The position numbers and the translations under genes are program-made. Positions 58,435 to 64,000 of a DNA stretch of 64,000 bases are shown here, piece by piece. Under the pieces are notes generated by a model. It saw nothing but the letters and a program-made list of their open reading frames with translations, was not told where the DNA came from and did not search any database. Source of the stretch: Candidatus Microthrix parvicella Bio17-1 (GTDB lineage: Bacteria; Actinomycetota; Acidimicrobiia; Acidimicrobiales; Microtrichaceae); contig NZ_AMPG01000001.1 of NCBI RefSeq assembly GCF_000299415.1, positions 1,240,001 through 1,304,000 on the forward strand, given 5' to 3'. The stretch's first letter is position 1; the number at the start of each line of letters is the position of its first letter.

Positions 58435-59028
58435 ATGAAGCACACCACCACCTCTGAGCCGCGCTCCGGTCGGCTGATCAAGTTGGCAGTGCTGATCGTT
58501 GGCATGACGGTGCTTGCTGGATGCGGAAACGACCTGTCAGCCGGCGAACAGGCCACACCATCCACTTCCCCGGCGCGGACCACCGAGGCAACCGGCGCTT
58601 CGTCGCCGCCCACCACTCAGCCGCCAGCCGACGAGACCCCGGCCACCCCAGAAACCACCGACGACACCGGCTCGGGGGGGACGACGGGCATCACGCTGCC
58701 CGACGGCACCGAGATCACCCTGCCGGAGGGGGTCGAACTCACCGTACCCAAGAATGTGGGCAGCTGTGTCGAAGCCAGCACCGCACTGGGCAAACTGAAC
58801 CTGTCGCTGCTCGGAGCCACCTCCACTGCTGACATCGACGACTCGGCCGCTCAGCTGAAAGAGGTCCTGGGAACCGATGCGGCCAAGGATGTCGACGAGG
58901 TGGCCAAAGCGGCGCGCAAAGCGGCCGAATCGGGCACCATCAGCCCCGGCGCCTACAACGACGATGCCTACAACGCCGCCAACGCGGCACTGGCCAAGCG
59001 CATCACCACGTTGTGCAGCGAGGGGTAG
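58435..59028 (+). CDS. Hypothetical lipoprotein
   Basis: 197 residues from ATG 58435 with AGGAG upstream. Lipobox VLAGC, a Pro/Thr-rich linker, then a helical domain with one cysteine at each end (VGSCVEAS and ITTLCSEG), which may pair. Similar in layout to the lipoprotein at 7.7-8.3 kb. No function assigned. Convergent with the hydroxyneurosporene-synthase-like gene. Confidence 0.75.
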   Translation: MKHTTTSEPRSGRLIKLAVLIVGMTVLAGCGNDLSAGEQATPSTSPARTTEATGASSPPTTQPPADETPATPETTDDTGSGGTTGITLPDGTEITLPEGVELTVPKNVGSCVEASTALGKLNLSLLGATSTADIDDSAAQLKEVLGTDAAKDVDEVAKAARKAAESGTISPGAYNDDAYNAANAALAKRITTLCSEG

Positions 59029-59041
59029 CCCAGAGGCACGC

Positions 59042-59971
59042 TCACGCATCACCGTTCTGGGGCTGGTTCCACTCAATCCAGCCGTGACCGACCCGTCCAT
59101 CGGCGGCGCCGAACCGGGCCAGTGCGCGCGGAAAGCGGTCCAACCGGCCATCTGGATGCGTCAGCAGGACCGGCGAAAAGGCCAGCGGGGTCACCTCCAG
59201 GTCAAGATCGCCGAAACCCAACCTCGCGTGTTCGGCCAAGCCCTCGCGTCCCAAACGGGTGGTGACCCGCACCTCCTCAAGTTCGGTCAACTCGTCGCTG
59301 GGACCAATCACGTACCCAACGCCAAAATCCGACCCCTCCAGCAAGGCACCCGTGGTGTGAAACCGGGTGTTGTCCTCCAGGCGACCCGCATTCCAGCACC
59401 AGGTGTTGGCCCACCAGTCCCGCGATGCACCCCACGAGTGGTCTCGCTGACCGAACCCGTCCACCTCGAAGGTTTCCTTGCCAATCATCACCCGGCCGTG
59501 CACCGTGCACGGGATCTCATAGCGAGGTGTGATCGGCGGCCACTGGTAGGCCTGGCCGTTGCTCTCCCAATCCAGCTCGAAACCGAAGGCCACCCGCTCG
59601 CCCCGTGGTTCGGTGCGATACATCTCGGCGGGGTCGTCCACCCGCAAACCGAATGCCTCCAGGTTGCAGGTGGCGTGAACGAGCGGATCCTCGATGACAT
59701 GATCCGCCCAGAGCCCATCGCTCCGAAGCTCCAGTGACCCTGCGTCGGCGGGCATGGGCACCTCGTTGTCGACCACCGTCACCAGTTGTCGATCGGGCCC
59801 GACGGCGCATGCCCAGTACCAGACCCGGTTGAGGTTGGGGATGAACCCGAGGCGCAGGTAGCCCCCGAAGCTGCCATCCGGAGCAAAGAAGTCGTAGTAA
59901 TACGACTCGTTCCACAACTGCTCGTCCGTGGGCTCGTGCCGGGCCTCGTCGGCTTCGTTGACCTTTGCCAT
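59042..59971 (-). CDS. DUF7064/CrtC-like beta-barrel protein
   Basis: 309 residues. Two-domain beta-rich protein: WNESYYYDFFAPDGSFGGYLRLG, then the family block VDGFGQRDHSWGASRDWW and WNAGRLEDNTRFHTTG. The QRDHSWG motif is typical of uncharacterised actinobacterial proteins related to the AttH/hydroxyneurosporene synthase fold. May act on a lipid or terpenoid; this is inference. It follows the SCP2, glycosylase genes on the same strand. Confidence 0.65.
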   Translation of the reverse strand: MAKVNEADEARHEPTDEQLWNESYYYDFFAPDGSFGGYLRLGFIPNLNRVWYWACAVGPDRQLVTVVDNEVPMPADAGSLELRSDGLWADHVIEDPLVHATCNLEAFGLRVDDPAEMYRTEPRGERVAFGFELDWESNGQAYQWPPITPRYEIPCTVHGRVMIGKETFEVDGFGQRDHSWGASRDWWANTWCWNAGRLEDNTRFHTTGALLEGSDFGVGYVIGPSDELTELEEVRVTTRLGREGLAEHARLGFGDLDLEVTPLAFSPVLLTHPDGRLDRFPRALARFGAADGRVGHGWIEWNQPQNGDA

Positions 59972-59994
59972 GGATACTCCCCCTGGGCTCGCGC

Positions 59995-60849
59995 CTACTT
60001 CAGAAACTTGCTGGTCGTATTGTCGGCCAACAACCGACCCCCGGTCTGACAGGTCGGGCAGTAGTTCACCACGTGGGACGCGTAGGTCACCTCCCGAATG
60101 GCCTCCCCGCAGTTTGGGCAGGGATCTCCCATGCGACGATGCACGTTCGTGGGACGCTTGGCCGTGTTCACCAACTCTTCCTGGGTGGTCTCGAAGGCCA
60201 GGTCTCGTTCAACCAGGTGGGACAACGCACCGTGGACCGCCAACACCTGATCGTCGGTCAGCCTCCCGGTCGAGACGAACGGCGATAGTTTGGCTTCATG
60301 GCAGAGGTCGTTGGCCAGGCGCCGCCCGATACCGGCGATCACCCGCTGGTCACGCAACACGTTGTGCAGCCGCCCCGACCGGCTCCGCAAACGCTCACCC
60401 AACCGGGCTGCGGTCAACGTCTCGGCATCAGGACCCAGGTCGGCGAACAGTTCGGCCTCGGCGGAGGACGGGCCATGGCGTCGATCGAACACCCAGACCC
60501 CAACCCGACGTTCCTTGCCGGCCTCGGTCAACAGCCAGTCATCGAACCCATCGAAGCTCCATCTGGCCTGAGCGCCCCTCGGCGCCTTCGGGCCCTTCGC
60601 CGGAGGAGTGGTTCGCAGCCGTCCGCCCTGCATCAGGTGCACTACGAATGCAATCCCGTCGAAGTCGCAGATCAGGTACTTGCCCCGGCGCCCCACGTGG
60701 GTGAGCGGACGACCCGTCGCCACGTTCGGGTCTGGGTCGACCGTCTTCATCACGGTGAAGCTCAAGGGATGAAACCGGGTGAGCACGGCCCCAACCCAGC
60801 CTGCCCGAAGCCGTGCGGCGTGGGCCTCCAATTCGGGGAGCTCAGGCAA
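59995..60849 (-). CDS. Fpg/Nei-family DNA glycosylase
   Basis: Excises oxidised bases with AP-lyase activity. 284 residues. Catalytic N-terminus PELPELE (Pro2, Glu3), H2TH region IGRRLANDLCHEAKLSPF, and the C-terminal zinc finger CPNCGE, then NYCPTCQTGG. The extra extension after the zinc finger (RLLADNTTSKFLK) is short. Resembles Nei2-type actinobacterial enzymes. Confidence 0.92.
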   Translation of the reverse strand: MPELPELEAHAARLRAGWVGAVLTRFHPLSFTVMKTVDPDPNVATGRPLTHVGRRGKYLICDFDGIAFVVHLMQGGRLRTTPPAKGPKAPRGAQARWSFDGFDDWLLTEAGKERRVGVWVFDRRHGPSSAEAELFADLGPDAETLTAARLGERLRSRSGRLHNVLRDQRVIAGIGRRLANDLCHEAKLSPFVSTGRLTDDQVLAVHGALSHLVERDLAFETTQEELVNTAKRPTNVHRRMGDPCPNCGEAIREVTYASHVVNYCPTCQTGGRLLADNTTSKFLK

Positions 60850-60852
60850 GGC

Positions 60853-61263
60853 TCAGCCGTCCTTCGGGACCTGCGCGTCAACTGCCGTCCGCCGGGTACG
60901 TCGCTCCCCGGAGACCTGCGGAAGAACCGAGCCGAGGTCGCCCTCCACACGAAGTTGACCCAGGAGAAAAGCGCGAGAGACATCCAGATCACCCGAAAGC
61001 AGCCGCCGAGCGGTACGCCCGTCGCAGGTCACCACCACATCGGGGTGCTCGGCTGAACCCACCCCGGTGGCCGTTGAGTCCCCCCGCGAACTCCACCACC
61101 ACGCTGCCCCGTCAGGTTCGACCCGATATTGCACCGTCACCGCAAGGTGCCCGATGGCCTCCGCCAGTTGCCTGGTCACGGCCGGCGAGGCCAGCAACTG
61201 CTCGATCTCGATCAGGGTCGGGCCGTCGTCCGGGCGGGCATCCTTTGAGGCGTGAGACACCAT
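60853..61263 (-). CDS. SCP2 sterol-transfer-like protein
   Basis: 136 residues from ATG 61263. SCP2-like fold: RVEPDGAAWWWSSRGDSTATGV, HPDVVVTCDGRTARRLLSG, LDVSRAFLLGQLRVEGDLG. Lipid or acyl-CoA binding is the family role. Four bases before the Fpg gene on the same strand. Confidence 0.78.
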   Translation of the reverse strand: MVSHASKDARPDDGPTLIEIEQLLASPAVTRQLAEAIGHLAVTVQYRVEPDGAAWWWSSRGDSTATGVGSAEHPDVVVTCDGRTARRLLSGDLDVSRAFLLGQLRVEGDLGSVLPQVSGERRTRRTAVDAQVPKDG

Positions 61264-61307
61264 GGCAGGGTACCTCGGGGTTGGGGCTGTCAACGGCCCG
61301 AGAAGGC

Positions 61308-62297
61308 CTACAACAGACCGAGTTCGGCGACTGCGTCGCGCTCCTCGCGCAGCTCGGCAACCGAGGCGTCGATGCGCGCCCGTGAGAAGTCATCGATCTC
61401 CAAGCCCTGAACGATGGAGTACTCACCGTTGGCGCAGGTGCAGGGGAACGAGGAAATGAGACCCTCGTCGACGCCGTAGCTGCCGTCGGAAGGGACGGCC
61501 ATCGAGGTCCAATTGCCCTCGTCCGTGCCCACCGTCCAGGTGCGGATGTGATCGATGGCGGCGTTGGCCGCCGATGCCGCCGAGGACGAGCCCCGGGCAT
61601 CGATGATCGCCGCGCCACGCTTGGCCACGGTTGGGATGAACTCATCGGCCATCCACGCCTGGTCCACCGCGTCAGTTGCCGCCCTGGCCCCGATGGTGGC
61701 GTGGCTGAGGTCGGGGTACTGGGTGCTGGAGTGGTTGCCCCAGATCGTGACCTTGGCGATGTCGGCGATCGGCGTGGAGGTCTTCGCCGACAGCTGGGCC
61801 ATGGCCCGATTGTGGTCGAGCCGGGTCATGGCGGTGAAACGGCCGGGGTCCATGCCGGCAGCGGCCGACTGGGCGATCAGCGCGTTGGTGTTGGCGGGGT
61901 TGCCCACGACGAGCACCTTGACGTCCGCCTTGGCCGACCGGCCGATGGCGTTGCCCTGGGGGCCGAAGATGCCACCGTTGGCCGCCAGCAGGTCGCCGCG
62001 CTCCATGCCCGCCTTGCGGGGCATGGCACCCACCAGCAGGGCGACGTCGGCATCACCGAAGGCGACGTCGGCATCGTCGGTCTGGATCATCTCGGTCAGC
62101 AGCGGAAACGCACAATCCTCCAACTCCATGGCCACGCCCTTGAGCGCTCCGAGCGCAGGGGTGATTTCCAGCATCTGCAACGCCACCGGCTGATCTGTAC
62201 CCAACATGGCGCCTGAGGCGATGCGGAAGAGCAGCGAGTACCCAATCTGACCGGCTGCGCCGGTGACTGCGACTCGAACGGGGGCATTGGTGGACAC
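61308..62297 (-). CDS. mdh: Malate dehydrogenase
   Basis: NAD-dependent oxidation of malate to oxaloacetate. 329 residues from GTG 62297 with GGAG upstream. NAD loop [14 protein letters not shown], substrate loop [18 protein letters not shown], catalytic Asp in TRLDHNRA and His in [12 protein letters not shown]. The mesophilic type with 'GAAGQIGY'. Confidence 0.97.
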   Translation of the reverse strand: MSTNAPVRVAVTGAAGQIGYSLLFRIASGAMLGTDQPVALQMLEITPALGALKGVAMELEDCAFPLLTEMIQTDDADVAFGDADVALLVGAMPRKAGMERGDLLAANGGIFGPQGNAIGRSAKADVKVLVVGNPANTNALIAQSAAAGMDPGRFTAMTRLDHNRAMAQLSAKTSTPIADIAKVTIWGNHSSTQYPDLSHATIGARAATDAVDQAWMADEFIPTVAKRGAAIIDARGSSSAASAANAAIDHIRTWTVGTDEGNWTSMAVPSDGSYGVDEGLISSFPCTCANGEYSIVQGLEIDDFSRARIDASVAELREERDAVAELGLL

Positions 62298-62340
62298 GAT
62301 AGGACTCCTGATCTGACGACGTGCTGGAACTTGGTCGAGC

Positions 62341-64000
62341 CTACCGGCGCTGGGTCATTGCACCCGAACGGGTGTTGCCGATCCAGCTTTCGTACAGGCG
62401 GGCGTACGTCCCACCCGCCTGAACCAACTCATCGTGTGGTCCAAGCTCGACAATTCGCCCGGCATCGAAGACCACCACCAGTTGGGCCGCCTCGGCTGTC
62501 GAGAGCCGGTGGGCGACCGAGACCGTGGTACGTCCCTCCGACAGTGCCGCCAGCGCGGAACCCAGAACCCGTTCGGTCTCGGGGTCCACGTTGGAGGTGG
62601 CCTCGTCGAGCAGCAGTAGCCCGGGGTCGGCCAGCTGCGCCCGGGCCAGCGCGACCAGTTGGCGCTCTCCCACCGACAGGCCACCGCCGCGCTCCCCCAC
62701 CCGGGTGTCGCCGCCATTGGGTAACCCCATCACCCAATCGGTCAACCCGAGGGAGTCGAACGACGCATCGACCTCGGCGCGGGATGCGCCCGGACGCCCC
62801 AGCGCCACGTTGGCCGCCACGGTGTCGTCAAACAGGAAGCCATCCTGGGGAACGAGGCGAACACTCCGCCGCCGCGCGGCCGGGTCGAGGTCGCGAAGGT
62901 CAACGCCACCGATGGCCACTCGCCCCTGCTGCGGGTCGGCCAAGCGGCACAACAGCTTTGACATGGTGGTCTTGCCCGACCCGGTCTCGCCCACGATGGC
63001 CACCGTCGTGCCGGCGGGGATCCGGAGCGACACGTCATGAAGCACCGGTTGGCCCGGCAGGTAGGAAAACGTCACGTGCTCGATGTCCACCGGCAGCGCT
63101 CCGTGCGGCAGGTCAGCACCCGCCGTGGGCTCGATCACATCCACCGGTTGGTCGAGGAGCCCAAGGATCTTGCCCCACCCGGCCAGCGCCGTCTGGGTCT
63201 GGTCCAGCACCTCACCGATCTCGGCGATGGGTTGGGCCAGCTGGTTGGCCAACAGCAGACATGCCACGATCGCCCCGGCGGTCAACCCCCACGACCCGGC
63301 GAAGTACACCCCGGCGCCGGCAACCACCGCCAGTAACAGGCCACCGAACACGTCGGACATGGGAAACATGATCGAAAAGAAGAAGCGGGCCTTCAGCTGG
63401 GCCGCCAGCTGGTCACCGATGGCGCCGTGCAGGTCGCCACGCGCCGCCTCGGAGTGGTGGTAGGCGCGAATCACACGAACGCCCGAGACGGTCTCGGCGA
63501 TGCGCCCCAGGGTGTCGCCAACCCGGTTTCGCAGCGTGTCGTAGGCAACCAGTTGGCGCCGCTGCACGACAACCATGATGGGTACCACCGGGGCGAGGAC
63601 CAGGACGGTGAGTAGGCCCAACTGCCAGGAATACACAAACATGGTGATGAGCGACACGAGCAGAACGCCCGACGACACGGTCCAGTTGACCGCACCCCAG
63701 GTGGCGAACTGCGCCAACGTCTCGATGTCGGAGGTGACCCGGCTGACCAGGATGCCGGTTTTGGATTCCCCGTGGGCTGCGATCGACAGGCGATGCACAT
63801 GGGCGAAGGCGCGGGTGCGAAGGGCGTAGAGCACATCTTCGGCCACCCGGGCCATCGCCATGGTCAGGCGCTGCACCACCACGGTGAGCACCAGCACCAC
63901 CACAGCCGCGGCAGCGCAGGCCCCCAGCACGAACGGGATGTCCACACCGCCGGAGCCGCTGAGGCCTCGGTCGAGCACCTGCTGGAGTGCCACCGGTACC
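62341..64000 (-). CDS. ABC exporter half-transporter, N-terminus cut by window edge
   Basis: At least 550 residues; the frame continues through the right edge, so the first membrane helices are probably missing. Membrane domain in the first 330 residues shown, then ATPase: Walker [15 protein letters not shown], signature [15 protein letters not shown], Walker [14 protein letters not shown]-loop in [14 protein letters not shown]. Substrate not identifiable; usually works as a dimer with a partner outside the window. Confidence 0.92.
   Translation of the reverse strand, partial: VPVALQQVLDRGLSGSGGVDIPFVLGACAAAAVVVLVLTVVVQRLTMAMARVAEDVLYALRTRAFAHVHRLSIAAHGESKTGILVSRVTSDIETLAQFATWGAVNWTVSSGVLLVSLITMFVYSWQLGLLTVLVLAPVVPIMVVVQRRQLVAYDTLRNRVGDTLGRIAETVSGVRVIRAYHHSEAARGDLHGAIGDQLAAQLKARFFFSIMFPMSDVFGGLLLAVVAGAGVYFAGSWGLTAGAIVACLLLANQLAQPIAEIGEVLDQTQTALAGWGKILGLLDQPVDVIEPTAGADLPHGALPVDIEHVTFSYLPGQPVLHDVSLRIPAGTTVAIVGETGSGKTTMSKLLCRLADPQQGRVAIGGVDLRDLDPAARRRSVRLVPQDGFLFDDTVAANVALGRPGASRAEVDASFDSLGLTDWVMGLPNGGDTRVGERGGGLSVGERQLVALARAQLADPGLLLLDEATSNVDPETERVLGSALAALSEGRTTVSVAHRLSTAEAAQLVVVFDAGRIVELGPHDELVQAGGTYARLYESWIGNTRSGAMTQRR

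Overview
The window is high-G+C, densely packed bacterial chromosome with an actinobacterial gene set: two WhiB-type iron-sulfur regulators, an F420-type luciferase-like oxidoreductase, a UPF0182 membrane protein, a DivIVA-like coiled-coil protein, MreB and type-B succinate dehydrogenase. The mixture would fit the class Acidimicrobiia (for example a Microthrix-like organism), but that placement is inference from gene content, not from a marker gene. No rRNA, tRNA, IS element, prophage or CRISPR array was seen. Both window edges cut genes: an aldehyde dehydrogenase on the left and an ABC exporter half on the right.

Layout. 1-16.6 kb: aldehyde dehydrogenase, luciferase-like oxidoreductase with a palindromic operator-like site, metG, a small monooxygenase, a secreted GH73 glucosaminidase, a membrane class III nucleotide cyclase, two exported or membrane proteins (lipoprotein, molybdopterin oxidoreductase), a secreted CocE-type hydrolase, the H+-pyrophosphatase HppA and a DUF368 transporter. 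16.6-24.5 kb: a same-strand envelope cluster (PDZ-Lon protease, DivIVA-like protein, UPF0182), then a small membrane protein and a HEAT-repeat protein. 24.5-31.5 kb: a branched-chain amino-acid ABC operon (livG-livF-livH-livM-binding protein) whose genes all overlap by four bases, then mreB, which appears to start at CTG, a small membrane protein and moaE. 31.5-36.4 kb: an accessory zone with decayed genes (VOC protein, MazF-like toxin, DUF4143 ATPase), an intact membrane-anchored methyltransferase and an intact orphan PD-(D/E)XK nuclease whose stop codon lies in a tandem array of short palindromes. 36.4-38.4 kb: an arsenic operon arsR-arsI-acr3 with operator-like inverted repeats. 38.4-64 kb: housekeeping and envelope genes, including a carbonic anhydrase, ppk1, an HtrA protease, two whiB genes, a short tatA, 5-formyl-THF cyclo-ligase, a VWA/AAA pair, an L,D-transpeptidase, sdhCAB, two lipoproteins, an Fpg/Nei glycosylase, an SCP2 protein, malate dehydrogenase and an ABC exporter.

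How the genes work together. SdhCAB and Mdh supply two citric-acid-cycle steps; HppA and Ppk1 handle pyrophosphate and polyphosphate; the Liv transporter imports amino acids; ArsR/ArsI/Acr3 sense, demethylate and export arsenic. MreB, the DivIVA-like protein, the L,D-transpeptidase, GH73 and the DUF368 protein all point to wall growth. The least ordinary items are the CTG start of mreB, the orphan nuclease with its 11-bp palindromic array, and a foldable intergenic element between whiB and tatA. No complete new defence or mobile system could be demonstrated.
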